64,000 bases of DNA from Paraburkholderia tropica (GCF_900109265.1 NZ_FNZM01000019.1:124001-188000); one strand, 5' to 3'. Shown: positions 1 to 8,170, counted from the first letter of the stretch. Program-made: numbers and translations. Notes: a model not told the origin generated them from the letters alone.

Positions 1-4
1 CCGA

Positions 5-35
5 CGCGCGCCCTGCGCGCCGCGCGCATTTTTTT
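5..35 (+). terminator. Possible terminator of a gene left of the window
   Basis: A short GC arm pair (GCGCG at 6-10 and CGCGC at 16-20) is followed by more GC and then seven T residues at 29-35. It resembles the end of an upstream transcription unit, but the T-run is separated from the stem, so this is weak. Confidence 0.3.
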
Positions 36-69
36 CACGCTGCAATTCACGCAGCGATTCACGCTGTCA
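34..69 (+). repeat. Three imperfect 12-bp tandem repeats before the GST gene
   Basis: TTCACGCTGCAA, TTCACGCAGCGA and TTCACGCTGTCA follow one another without a gap, ending at the ribosome binding site of the next gene. A 12-bp period is close to one helical turn, so this could be a regulator site or a small expanded leader repeat. No function is assigned. Confidence 0.6.
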
Positions 70-84
70 AGGAGAGTGGTCCAG

Positions 85-711
85 ATGATCAAAATCTGGG
101 GACGCGCCAATTCGGTGAACGTCCAGAAAGTCCTGTGGTGCTGCGACGAACTCGTGCTGCCGTTCGAGCGCATCGACGCGGGCGGCAAGTTTGGCCGCCT
201 CGACGAACCCGCCTATCTGTCGATGAACCCGAACGCCAAAGTGCCGACGCTCGTCGACGGCAATTTCGTGCTGTGGGAATCGAACGCGATCCTGCGCTAT
301 CTGGCGATGGAATACGGCCCGTCGAGCCTGCTCTACCCGACCGAGCCGAAAGTGCGCGCGGGCATCGAGCGCTGGCTCGACTGGTCGATCGGCACGCTCG
401 CGCCCGCCGAACGGCCGCTTTTCATCGCGCTCGTGCGCACGCCCGCGGACAAGCGCGACGCCATTCAGATCGCCGCCGACCTGGAGAACGTGGCCGCGCA
501 ATGGACGCTGCTCGACCGCCATCTGCAAGGCCGCTTCTTTCTGGAGAACGACCGCTTCTCGCTCGCCGACATCGTGCTCGGGTCGTTCGCGCGGCGCTGG
601 TTCGGGCTCGAAGGCATCGAGCGGCCCGCGCTGCCGAACCTCGAACGCTGGTATCAGCGGCTGGCGCAGCGCGAGGGCTTCCGCAAGTACATCGGCTTGC
701 CGCTGAGCTGA
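85..711 (+). CDS. Glutathione S-transferase family protein
   Basis: Cytosolic GST-fold protein of 208 residues, expected to conjugate or reduce electrophiles with glutathione. The N-terminal thioredoxin-like domain (about 1-78) carries the cis-proline loop NPNAKVPTL (Pro54) and the WESNAI segment (Glu65-Ser66) that grips the gamma-glutamyl part of glutathione. The all-helical C-terminal domain has the SLADIVLG motif typical of the family. The ATG at 85 is chosen because AAGGAG at 69-74 sits 10 nt upstream; a GTG at 76 would be only one base from that site. It stands alone, 67 bp before the Fur-family gene on the same strand. The substrate cannot be read from the sequence. Confidence 0.88.
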   Translation: MIKIWGRANSVNVQKVLWCCDELVLPFERIDAGGKFGRLDEPAYLSMNPNAKVPTLVDGNFVLWESNAILRYLAMEYGPSSLLYPTEPKVRAGIERWLDWSIGTLAPAERPLFIALVRTPADKRDAIQIAADLENVAAQWTLLDRHLQGRFFLENDRFSLADIVLGSFARRWFGLEGIERPALPNLERWYQRLAQREGFRKYIGLPLS

Positions 712-766
712 TCGCCGCGTCGCGCGGGCTCCGGCGGCGGGCCGGGCGCGCGCGCGACGCGACCCG

Positions 767-772
767 TATAAT
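767..772 (+). promoter_or_regulatory. Consensus -10 hexamer directly before the zur-like start
   Basis: A perfect TATAAT ends 6 bases before the ATG at 779. Transcription would begin at or within a base or two of the A of the start codon, predicting a leaderless mRNA. There is no Shine-Dalgarno sequence in the 20 bases before the ATG, which agrees with that. No good -35 is visible. Confidence 0.6.
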
Positions 773-778
773 TACGGC

Positions 779-1411
779 ATGAAGACAGCAAAACCGTCCC
801 CGGATAGCGCGGCGCCTCACTCGCACGAGGCGCACGCGGCGCATGAGCCTGCGCACGACCATGACCACGATCACGCGCACGCTCACGCGGCGCACGATCA
901 TCGTCATGCTCCGGACGGCGCCTCGCTCGACACCGCGCTCGAAATGGCCGAAGCCTATTGCCGCGAGCGCGGCGAAAAGCTCACGCCGATCCGCCGCAAG
1001 GTGCTCGAACTGCTGCTCGCCTCGGGCCGCGCGACCAAAGCCTATTCGCTACTCGACGAAATGCGCCAGATCCATCCGGGATCGGCGCCGCCCACGGTGT
1101 ATCGCGCGCTCGACTTTCTGCTCTCGGCGGGCCTGATTCACCGCATCGAATCGATCAACGCGTTCGCGGTCTGTCACGACCTGACGCAATGCCAGCACGG
1201 CATTCTGGTGGTGTGCCAGCAATGCGGCAACGTCACCGAACTGCACGAGCCCAAGCTGCGTCAGGCGCTGGTCGCGCAGATCGAAGCGGCGGGCTACCGG
1301 CTCTCCGGCGAGGGCATCGAACTCAAGGGCGTCTGCGCGCAATGCCAGGCGGCCGAAGTCTCGGCCGCCAAACCGGCCGCCGCGCCGCCCTCCGAGACCA
1401 CGCACTCCTGA
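779..1411 (+). CDS. zur: Fur-family metalloregulator, Zur-like, with a His-rich N-terminus
   Basis: Metal-dependent repressor of 210 residues; the ordinary Fur core is about 140, so the N-terminus is extended. Residues 14-43 hold 13 histidines in an H-x-H rich tract. The winged-helix DNA-binding domain follows (about 55-125, with PPTVYRALDFL at 104-114), then the dimer/metal domain with the structural zinc knuckles CQQC (146-149) and CAQC (186-189) and the CHD and QCQH sensor region (132-140). The lack of a classical Fur iron site and the overall sequence favour Zur, but no znuABC genes lie in the window, so the zinc role is inferred. The His tract could buffer or sense zinc. The gene appears to be transcribed leaderless from the TATAAT at 767-772. 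Confidence 0.8.
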   Translation: MKTAKPSPDSAAPHSHEAHAAHEPAHDHDHDHAHAHAAHDHRHAPDGASLDTALEMAEAYCRERGEKLTPIRRKVLELLLASGRATKAYSLLDEMRQIHPGSAPPTVYRALDFLLSAGLIHRIESINAFAVCHDLTQCQHGILVVCQQCGNVTELHEPKLRQALVAQIEAAGYRLSGEGIELKGVCAQCQAAEVSAAKPAAAPPSETTHS

Positions 1412-1580
1412 GCGCGTTCGCGCGGAACGTCGGACCCGTTCGCGGTTCGACGTTTTCCGGCATTTCCACCGTCAATGGCTGCGACGCCGCACACGCGCCC
1501 ATCCGCGGCGCGGGGGCCGCGTGGCGTGTCGCGCGCGAGCGGCGGCGCCGGGCTTCACCCCGGCTGGCCGCTCGACGCGT

Positions 1581-1994
1581 TCAGAAGGACGACTGGCGGG
1601 CGTCGATCGCGTCGCTGAGCAACGCGACCAGCGCTTCCGGCTTGGCCGGTTTGGTCATGAAATGCTGGAAGCCTTCGCCGATGCTGCGCAAACGCCAGCT
1701 CTCTTCGGTGTGGCCCGTGAGCGCCACCGCGACGGCCGGCGCGTGATCGCCGCGTATCTCGTGGTCGCGCAGACGCTGGATCAGGTAGAAGCCGTCCATC
1801 GCGGGCAGATCGAGATCGCAGACCACCGCGTCGGGAAGCAGCCGGAGCGCTGCTTCGACACCGGTTTCGGCGTCCTCCACCGCAACGACGCGGGCTCCTT
1901 CGGCCTCCAGCAGCGAGGCGAGCGAGTCCCGGCTTTGCGGGTCGTCTTCGACCAGCACGATGGTCGTCTGGTCGAGTTTGTGTACTGCGTTCAT
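1581..1994 (-). CDS. Single-domain response regulator (receiver only)
   Basis: CheY-like receiver of 137 residues with no output domain. The acidic pocket is Glu16-Asp17-Asp18, the phosphoacceptor is Asp60 (VVCDLDLPAMDG, 57-68), the switch residue is Thr93 (ALTGH) and the conserved lysine is Lys115 (TKP). The start is the ATG whose codon lies at 1992-1994, which gives a normal receiver N-terminus; the frame stays open far upstream but those residues match nothing. No histidine kinase is encoded nearby, so the phosphodonor is unknown; it may act as a stand-alone phosphorelay or protein-interaction switch. It lies convergent with the zur-like gene and downstream of the photolyase on the same strand (286 bp gap). 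Confidence 0.85.
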   Translation of the reverse strand: MNAVHKLDQTTIVLVEDDPQSRDSLASLLEAEGARVVAVEDAETGVEAALRLLPDAVVCDLDLPAMDGFYLIQRLRDHEIRGDHAPAVAVALTGHTEESWRLRSIGEGFQHFMTKPAKPEALVALLSDAIDARQSSF

Positions 1995-2280
1995 TGTGTT
2001 TGCTTGAATGCCGTTCTGTCTGTTTCGCGAGGTGCGCCGGCCGTCGGCTGACGCGCGTCGCGCTGCGGGCACTGCGCCCCGGGGACTCCCAGGGCCGCCC
2101 ATATAGAGCAATATTGATGCCGCGGGTTCAGTGCGCCGCGCACAATAGACCCTTGCGAGGTCAGGCGCATGACAAACGCGCCTGTGCGCCTTGCGCCCGC
2201 TGACTGCGCGCCAGCCGTGGACGTGCCAGGGCGCGCGCATGCCCGCGCATCGATCCCCGTTCCAACGCTTATTCCAACGC

Positions 2281-3831
2281 TCATTCCGCCGATTTCCGTG
2301 CGGTCTTGCCCCCGCCCGGTGCAGCCTTCGCGCCCGATTTCCCGGTCTTCGCGAACGCTTCCAGGGCCCGCGCGCGCGCCACATCATGTTCGACCACCGG
2401 CAGCGGATAGTCCGTGCCCAGCCGCACACCCGCCGCTTCGAGCGTGGCCGCGCTCGCCTTCCAGGGCTGGTGGATCGCGGCGTCGGGCAGCTTCGCGAGT
2501 TCCGGCACCCATTGGCGCACGTACGCGCCGCGCGGATCGAACTTCTGGCCCTGCAAGACCGGATTGAAGATCCGGAAATACGGCGCCGCATCCATGCCCG
2601 AACCGGCGACCCACTGCCAGTTGGCGGGATTGCTGGCCGAATCGGCGTCGACGAGCGTGTCCCAGAACCACTGTTCGCCCTCGCGCCAGTCGAGCAGCAA
2701 ATGCTTGGCGACGAACGACGCCACCACCATGCGCACGCGATTATGCATCCAGCCCGTGTGCCACAGCTCGCGCATCCCGGCATCGACGAGCGGATAGCCC
2801 GTCAGGCCGCGCTGCCACGCGCGCAGCCCCTTGGCGTCGCGGCGCCACGGCATGGCGTCGAAATGCGCGCGCAGATTGCGATCGGCGAGATCGGGCCAGT
2901 GAAAGCGCTGGTAATAGCAGAACTCCCGCCAGCCCAGCTCGCTCGCGAACTTCTCCGCGCTTTCGGCGCGGCGCGCGGGCGAACCCGTTTTTGCTCCCCC
3001 TTTCACGCCATGCTCGGCGGCCTTGAGCGCCGCGAACGCCTGGCGCGGCGAGATCGCGCCGACGCGCAGATACGGCGACAAGCGGCTCGTGGCGGCGTGG
3101 GACGGCGCGTCGCGCTCCTCCGCGTAAGCCTCGAAATCGGTGCCGAGGAACGCCTCCAGGCGCTCGAACGCCGCTTCCTCGCCGGCGGGCCACGCCTCGC
3201 GCATGCCGCCCGCCCAGTCGGGTTTGCTCGGCGTGAGCCCGAGATCGTCGAGTTTCGATGCGCGCTGGGTAAGACGTGCCGGTAGCGATTGAAAATTCAG
3301 CCGATCCGGCTCGGGCGCGGGCGGCGGCGGATCGCCGATGCGCCGGCATGCGCGCCAGTAGGCCGTGAACACCTGGAACGGTTCGCCGGACTGATTGAGG
3401 ATCGTCCACGGTTCGGCGAGCAGCGCGCCGTTGAAGCTTTCGGCGGTGAGGCCGCGCTCGCGCAGACGCGTCTTGAGCGCCGCGTCCGATTCGCGCTCGT
3501 GGACGCCGTATCGGCGGTTCCAGAACACGCCGGTCGCGCCGCTCGCCTCGACGAAGTCTTCGAGCGTGGCGGCTTCCGCGCCTTGCAGGATCACGAGCCG
3601 GCCGCCGCGCTCGCGCAGCGACGCATCGAGCGCCGCCAGCGACACGTGCAGCCACCAGCGCAACGCGGCGCCGGGCGCGCGTTCGCCCGCGGCATCGGGA
3701 TCGTGGATATAGACGCAGATTAGCGGCTGGCCCGTCTCGGCGGCCGCGGCCAGCGCGGGCTGGTCGGAGAGACGCAGATCGTCGCGAAACCAGACAATGA
3801 CGGGAGCGGGAGTGGATTTTTTAGCGGTCAA
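2281..3831 (-). CDS. phrB: Deoxyribodipyrimidine photo-lyase (CPD photolyase)
   Basis: Light-driven repair enzyme that splits cyclobutane pyrimidine dimers using FAD. The N-terminal antenna domain begins VIVWFRDDLRLSDQPAL, and the C-terminal FAD domain carries WREFCYY, the GMRELWHTGWMHNR stretch and the family signature DADSASNPANWQW. No ATG lies between the upstream stop and the first conserved residue except one about 54 codons too early. The best start is the TTG at 3831, preceded by GAGG five bases upstream, giving 516 residues, normal for the family. The C-terminal 25 residues are Lys/Ala/Gly rich and probably disordered. It is transcribed away from the TetR gene behind it (223 bp gap). 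Confidence 0.93.
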   Translation of the reverse strand: MTAKKSTPAPVIVWFRDDLRLSDQPALAAAAETGQPLICVYIHDPDAAGERAPGAALRWWLHVSLAALDASLRERGGRLVILQGAEAATLEDFVEASGATGVFWNRRYGVHERESDAALKTRLRERGLTAESFNGALLAEPWTILNQSGEPFQVFTAYWRACRRIGDPPPPAPEPDRLNFQSLPARLTQRASKLDDLGLTPSKPDWAGGMREAWPAGEEAAFERLEAFLGTDFEAYAEERDAPSHAATSRLSPYLRVGAISPRQAFAALKAAEHGVKGGAKTGSPARRAESAEKFASELGWREFCYYQRFHWPDLADRNLRAHFDAMPWRRDAKGLRAWQRGLTGYPLVDAGMRELWHTGWMHNRVRMVVASFVAKHLLLDWREGEQWFWDTLVDADSASNPANWQWVAGSGMDAAPYFRIFNPVLQGQKFDPRGAYVRQWVPELAKLPDAAIHQPWKASAATLEAAGVRLGTDYPLPVVEHDVARARALEAFAKTGKSGAKAAPGGGKTARKSAE

Positions 3832-4054
3832 CCGGACCTCGAGCGTGTGACGTGCCGCGCCGCCTGGCCGCGCATGGCGCAGACATACGACGTTTAGGGG
3901 ACGTGCGTACGACCTGCGCGCGATGCGTCCGGACCGGACGGCGCTCGGGTGCCGCAGCGTACCACGCGCGGCGGCGCGCCAAGCGGGCATCAAGTGGGCA
4001 AAAAGCGAACGACAGGGAGGCGGGCAGCGTCAACCGCTCGCCCCAACCGCTCCA

Positions 4055-4765
4055 CTAAGCAGGACGTATGCCGTGCGTGATGAGCGCGACGGCATGGCGC
4101 GCGATTTCCTCGGCGCCGATGCGGTGCGGCACGGGCGCATTGCGCCAGAGCGGCGTGGTGGCGAGCGGCAGCAGCGTGAGCCCGAGCAGCGACTGGAACA
4201 GCAGCGACGGCTCCAGATCCGCGTTGAGCTTGCCTTCGCGCTGCCAGCGCTCGATCGCCGCGTGCGCCTTGCGCTGATTGTCGTGGCCGAAACGCTCGTG
4301 CATGCGCTGGCGCAGCAGACCGCCCTCGCTGATGACCTCGCGCACCCACAGCGGCGCAAACCACGGATGCGCCTGCCCCACTTCGACGAAGCGCCGCGTC
4401 AGCTCGGTCAGCGCGGCGAGCGGATCGTCGGGATGCAGGTCGAACGAGCCGCCGAGCGCGGTGCGCAGCGGCACGAAACGCTCGTCGATCAGCACGTCGA
4501 TGAGCTGGTCGCGCGTCTTGAAGTAGTAGTGAACCATCGCGGGCGTGACGCCCGCCTCGCGCGCGATCGCGGCGAGCGTGGTGTCGAGGATGCCCTGACG
4601 CGCGAACAGCGCGAGCGCCGCGGCGATCAGGCGTTCGCGCTGCTCCGCGCCGCCCGCGCCGCCGCTCGGACGGCCGGGGCGCTTCGGTCCTTGCGGCGCT
4701 TTCGCTTCCTTTGCGCCTGACGGCGAATCCAGCGAACGGTCAGCAGCAGTGTCAGCAGTCGTCAT
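4055..4765 (-). CDS. TetR/AcrR family transcriptional regulator
   Basis: Predicted repressor of 236 residues. A low-complexity Ala/Pro/Gly-rich leader (about 1-40) precedes the TetR helix-turn-helix (LIAAALALFARQGILDTT through GVTPAMVHYYFKTRDQL, roughly residues 45-90); the rest is a helical ligand and dimer domain. It is divergent from the DHA2 exporter at 4952, the classic arrangement for a drug-responsive repressor controlling its pump. The ATG at 4765 is preferred over an in-frame GTG 24 bases upstream, though neither has a clear ribosome binding site. The ligand is unknown. Confidence 0.87.
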   Translation of the reverse strand: MTTADTAADRSLDSPSGAKEAKAPQGPKRPGRPSGGAGGAEQRERLIAAALALFARQGILDTTLAAIAREAGVTPAMVHYYFKTRDQLIDVLIDERFVPLRTALGGSFDLHPDDPLAALTELTRRFVEVGQAHPWFAPLWVREVISEGGLLRQRMHERFGHDNQRKAHAAIERWQREGKLNADLEPSLLFQSLLGLTLLPLATTPLWRNAPVPHRIGAEEIARHAVALITHGIRPA

Positions 4766-4855
4766 AGTGAATCGCAAAATCGAACCCACGCGAACAATAC
4801 ACGAGCGCGTCGATCGTCTACAGGGAAGGCACGGAAAAACAGGGCGGGAAACCGT

Positions 4856-4877
4856 CGGTAACGAACCGGTTACGAAT
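4856..4877. promoter_or_regulatory. Tandem 11-bp repeat, candidate TetR operator
   Basis: CGGTAACGAAC (4856-4866) is followed directly by CGGTTACGAAT (4867-4877), 9 of 11 bases identical. The pair also contains GTAAC/GTTAC inverted arms six bases apart. It lies just upstream of the -35 of the exporter promoter, in the shared control region. Binding by the adjacent TetR protein is inference. Confidence 0.45.
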
Positions 4878-4883
4878 CCGTCT

Positions 4884-4912
4884 TTGACCGGCCTTGAGAA
4901 TTGTCCTAATAT
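4884..4912 (+). promoter_or_regulatory. Sigma-70 promoter of the DHA2 exporter gene
   Basis: TTGACC (4884-4889) and TAATAT (4907-4912) are separated by exactly 17 bp. The predicted transcript starts near 4919 and reaches the ATG at 4952. Downstream, TTAATTAA lies between two TTCAAG elements (about 4917-4940), another possible operator. Confidence 0.65.
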
Positions 4913-4951
4913 TAATCTTCAAGTTAATTAATTTCAAGATCGATCCCGATC

Positions 4952-6511
4952 ATGAAAAACGCGACGAAGGACGCGAGACCGCCGATGGACTCCACTGCGC
5001 AACATCCCGCCACCGCCCACGCCGGGCCGGCCGACCAGAGCGGCGGCCACCCGCCGATCCGGCTGCTGTTTCCCGCGCTGCTGCTCGTCATGCTGCTGGC
5101 GGCGCTCGACCAGACCATCGTGTCGACGGCGCTGCCGACCATCGTCGGCGAACTGGGCGGCCTCGACCGGCTTTCGTGGGTCGTGACCGCTTACCTGCTG
5201 ACGTCGACGATCGTCGTGCCGCTGTACGGCAAATTCGGCGACCTGTTCGGCCGCAAGATCGTGCTGCAGGCCGCCATCGTCATCTTTCTGGCAGGGTCGG
5301 CACTCTGCGGCATGGCGCAGAACATGCCGCAGCTGATCGCCCTGCGCGCGCTGCAGGGGATCGGCGGCGGCGGCCTGATGGTCGTGACGATGGCCGCCAT
5401 CGGCGACGTCATTCCGCCCGCGCAGCGCGGCAAGTATCAGGGCATGTTCGGCGGCGTGTTCGGCCTCGCCACCGTGGTCGGCCCGCTGCTCGGCGGCTTT
5501 CTCGTCGAGCATCTGTCGTGGCGCTGGATTTTCTACATCAACCTGCCGCTGGGCGCCGTGGCGCTCGCCGTGATCGGCGCGGTGTTCAAGCCGCGCGTCG
5601 CGCAGGTCAAGCACGTGATCGACTACATGGGCGCGGGCTGGCTGGCCGCCGCGCTCACCTGCCTGATCCTCTTCACGAGCGAGGGCGGTTCGCTGCTGCC
5701 GTGGAATTCGCCGCAGCTCTGGCTCACGCTGGCGCTCGGCGTGGTGGCGGTCGCGGGCTTCATCCACGAGGAAAAGCATGCCGCCGAGCCGATCATGCCG
5801 CTCGAACTCTTTCGCGAGCGCACCTTCGTGCTGTCGAGCCTGATCGGCTTCATCGTGGGCGTGTCGCTGTTCGGCTCGGTCACGTTCCTGCCGCTGTACT
5901 TGCAGGTCGTGAAGGGCTCGACGCCGTCCGAGGCCGGCATGCAGATGCTGCCGATGATGGGCGGCGTGCTCGTGATGTCGGTGATCACGGGCCGCATCAT
6001 CAGCAAGATCGGCAAGTACCGCATCTTTCCGATTCTCGGCACCGCCTGCGTGGCCGTGGCGATGATGCTGCTCGCGCGCCTCGCCATCGACACGCCGCTC
6101 ACGCGCATGTATCTCTACATGGGCCTGCTCGGCTGCGGTCTCGGCATGGTGATGCAGGTGCTGATCCTCGCCGTGCAGAACACCGTGGAATTCCGCCACA
6201 TGGGCGTGGCGACCTCGGGCGCGACGCTGTTCCGCTCGATTGGCGGCTCGGTGGGCGTGGCCGCGTTCGGCGCGGTGTTCTCGCACGGGCTGCATGCGCG
6301 GCTCGCCACGCTGCTCGCCGCCGATGTGGAGCTGCCGCAGCCGCTCACGCCCGACGTCATCCACCATCTGCCGCCCGCGCTGCACGCGCAGTATCTCGAC
6401 GCGTTCTCGGGCGCGCTGCACACCGTCTATCTTCTGGCGGCCTGCGTGGTGGTGTTTGCCTTCGTGCTCGCCTGGCTGCTGCGCGACGTGCCGCTGCGCA
6501 AGCATTCCTGA
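4952..6511 (+). CDS. MFS multidrug exporter, DHA2 (EmrB/QacA) family
   Basis: Inner-membrane proton antiporter of 519 residues, long enough for the 14 transmembrane helices of the DHA2 family. After a short polar N-terminus come the first helix with LDQTIVSTALPTI, the family motif in helix 1, and the loop motif A GKFGDLFGRK (about residues 87-96). The GPLLGGFLVEHLSWRWIFYIN segment holds the antiporter motif C region and motif B-like Arg/Trp residues. No EmrA-type adaptor is encoded beside it, so it probably works alone. An alternative start is the ATG at 4985. Regulation by the divergent TetR protein is likely. The substrate is unknown. Confidence 0.9.
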   Translation: MKNATKDARPPMDSTAQHPATAHAGPADQSGGHPPIRLLFPALLLVMLLAALDQTIVSTALPTIVGELGGLDRLSWVVTAYLLTSTIVVPLYGKFGDLFGRKIVLQAAIVIFLAGSALCGMAQNMPQLIALRALQGIGGGGLMVVTMAAIGDVIPPAQRGKYQGMFGGVFGLATVVGPLLGGFLVEHLSWRWIFYINLPLGAVALAVIGAVFKPRVAQVKHVIDYMGAGWLAAALTCLILFTSEGGSLLPWNSPQLWLTLALGVVAVAGFIHEEKHAAEPIMPLELFRERTFVLSSLIGFIVGVSLFGSVTFLPLYLQVVKGSTPSEAGMQMLPMMGGVLVMSVITGRIISKIGKYRIFPILGTACVAVAMMLLARLAIDTPLTRMYLYMGLLGCGLGMVMQVLILAVQNTVEFRHMGVATSGATLFRSIGGSVGVAAFGAVFSHGLHARLATLLAADVELPQPLTPDVIHHLPPALHAQYLDAFSGALHTVYLLAACVVVFAFVLAWLLRDVPLRKHS

Positions 6512-6685
6512 TTTTCGCGGCACGGTTCGCGGCACTTTTCACGACCTCCCTCCGCGCGGCGCGATGCTCGCGCCGCGCTCGCGTCTTCGGCGCTTCGGTT
6601 TTCCCCCCGCTCGGTCCCTTTCCTGCGCGCCTGATCGCCCCATCGCCCGATCCGAAAGTCGCCCCCGCCGCACCCAGGGCTTTCC

Positions 6686-6723
6686 TTACATTTCCACATC
6701 GCTTATTTACATTTAGATAAAAT
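6686..6723 (+). promoter_or_regulatory. Direct repeats and -10 upstream of kgtP
   Basis: TTACATTT occurs at 6686-6693 and again at 6707-6714, spaced 21 bp (two helical turns), and is followed by a -10-like TAAAAT at 6718-6723. This is the only AT-rich stretch in the 299-bp gap 6512-6810. The layout suggests an activator bound upstream of a weak promoter; no -35 is evident. Confidence 0.4.
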
Positions 6724-6810
6724 CGCGGGGCGCAATGCGCATCTGTACGCGGCGATTCGCGGTTCGCCCATCGTCGCGCCTCAAAAAGCACTAAAGGAAA
6801 GAGACCTCCC

Positions 6811-8115
6811 ATGGACGTCAAGACCGAGACCGCCGTGCCCGACGCGCACGACACCCGGCGACGCGTGTTCGCCATTGTCGGCGCCTCGTCGGGCAATCTC
6901 GTCGAGTGGTTCGACTTCTACATCTACTCGTTCTGCGCGCTGTACTTCGCGCCCGCGTTCTTCCCGAGCGGCAACACCACGACGCAGCTGCTGAACACCG
7001 CCGGCGTGTTCGCGGCGGGCTTCCTGATGCGCCCGATCGGCGGCTGGCTGTTCGGCCGCATCGCCGACCGCCACGGCCGCCGCACCGCGATGATGATCTC
7101 CGTGCTGATGATGTGCGGCGGTTCGCTCGTGATCGCCGTACTGCCCACCTACGCACAGATCGGCGCCGCCGCTCCGCTGCTGCTGCTGATCGCGCGTCTG
7201 TTCCAGGGCTTGTCCGTGGGCGGCGAGTACGGCACCAGCGCGACCTATATGAGCGAAGTGGCGCTCAAGGGCCGACGCGGTTTCTTCGCCTCGTTCCAGT
7301 ACGTGACGCTGATCGGCGGCCAGTTGTGCGCGCTGCTCGTGCTCGTGATCCTGCAACAGACGCTCTCGACCGAAGAACTGAAGGCATGGGGCTGGCGCAT
7401 TCCGTTCGTGGTCGGCGCGGGCGCCGCGCTGATCTCGCTCTATCTGCGTAAATCGCTCAACGAAACCTCGACGAACGAGTCGCGCCACAAGCAGAACGCG
7501 GGCACGATTCGCGGCGTGTGGCAGCACAAAGGCGCGTTCCTGACGGTGGTCGGCTTCACCGCGGGCGGCTCGCTGATCTTCTACACGTTCACCACCTACA
7601 TGCAGAAGTACCTGGTGAACACGGCGGGCATGCACGCGAAGACCGCCAGCAACGTGATGACGGGCGCGCTGTTCGTCTACATGCTGCTGCAACCGGTGTT
7701 CGGCGCGTTCTCCGACAAGATCGGCCGCCGCAACTCGATGCTGCTGTTCGGCGTGTTCTCGGTGCTCTGCACGGTGCCGCTCATGCACGCGCTCAAGGAC
7801 GTGACGAACCCGTACGCGGCGTTCGCGATGATCGTGATCGCACTGGCGATCGTGAGCTTCTATACGTCGATCAGCGGTCTCATCAAGGCGGAAATGTTCC
7901 CGCCCGAAGTGCGTGCGATGGGCGTGGGCCTCTCGTATGCGGTGGCCAACGCGATCTTCGGCGGCTCGGCGGAATACGTCGCGCTGTGGTTCAAGTCGAT
8001 CGGCAGCGAAAGCACGTTCTACTGGTACGTGACTGTGCTCTGCGCGATTTCGCTGCTCGTTTCGTGGCGCATGCGCGACCCGAGCAAGGAAGGGTATCTG
8101 CGTCACGAGCCGTGA
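6811..8115 (+). CDS. kgtP: 2-oxoglutarate:H+ permease (MHS family MFS)
   Basis: Inner-membrane symporter of 434 residues that imports 2-oxoglutarate. The sequence follows E. coli KgtP closely throughout, including VGASSGNLVEWFDFYIYSF (residues 24-42), the motif FLMRPIGGWLFGRIADRHGR, GLSVGGEYGTSATYMSEVA and the late segment GLSYAVANAIFGGSAEYVA. Twelve transmembrane helices are expected. The start has a good AAAGGAAAGAG ribosome site 8-12 bases upstream. It is monocistronic: upstream is a separate exporter with a 299-bp gap, and a strong terminator follows at 8171. Confidence 0.93.
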   Translation: MDVKTETAVPDAHDTRRRVFAIVGASSGNLVEWFDFYIYSFCALYFAPAFFPSGNTTTQLLNTAGVFAAGFLMRPIGGWLFGRIADRHGRRTAMMISVLMMCGGSLVIAVLPTYAQIGAAAPLLLLIARLFQGLSVGGEYGTSATYMSEVALKGRRGFFASFQYVTLIGGQLCALLVLVILQQTLSTEELKAWGWRIPFVVGAGAALISLYLRKSLNETSTNESRHKQNAGTIRGVWQHKGAFLTVVGFTAGGSLIFYTFTTYMQKYLVNTAGMHAKTASNVMTGALFVYMLLQPVFGAFSDKIGRRNSMLLFGVFSVLCTVPLMHALKDVTNPYAAFAMIVIALAIVSFYTSISGLIKAEMFPPEVRAMGVGLSYAVANAIFGGSAEYVALWFKSIGSESTFYWYVTVLCAISLLVSWRMRDPSKEGYLRHEP

Positions 8116-8131
8116 TCGCAACGTCATGCTG

Positions 8132-8166
8132 TGACGTCATGCAGCGAGGCATGACCTGACGTCATG
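8132..8166. repeat. Two TGACGTCATG repeats with an inverted repeat between kgtP and the MocR gene
   Basis: TGACGTCATG occurs at 8132-8141 and 8157-8166. GTCATGC (8136-8142) and GCATGAC (8149-8155) form 7-bp inverted arms between them. They lie in the 3' region of kgtP immediately before the terminator, where they may add RNA structure. Confidence 0.5.
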
Positions 8167-8170
8167 ACGA

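Noticed and set aside
76..84. GTG at 76 as the GST start
   Set aside because: It would sit one base after the ribosome site; the ATG at 85 has proper 10-base spacing.
4934..6535. 533-codon frame antisense to the DHA2 exporter
   Set aside because: His/Arg/Asp-rich low-complexity translation, no ribosome site, and the opposite strand carries a clear 14-helix transporter.
8132..8166. TGACGTCATG repeats as a regulator array for kgtP
   Set aside because: They lie after the kgtP stop and directly before a terminator, so a 3' structural role is more likely than promoter control.
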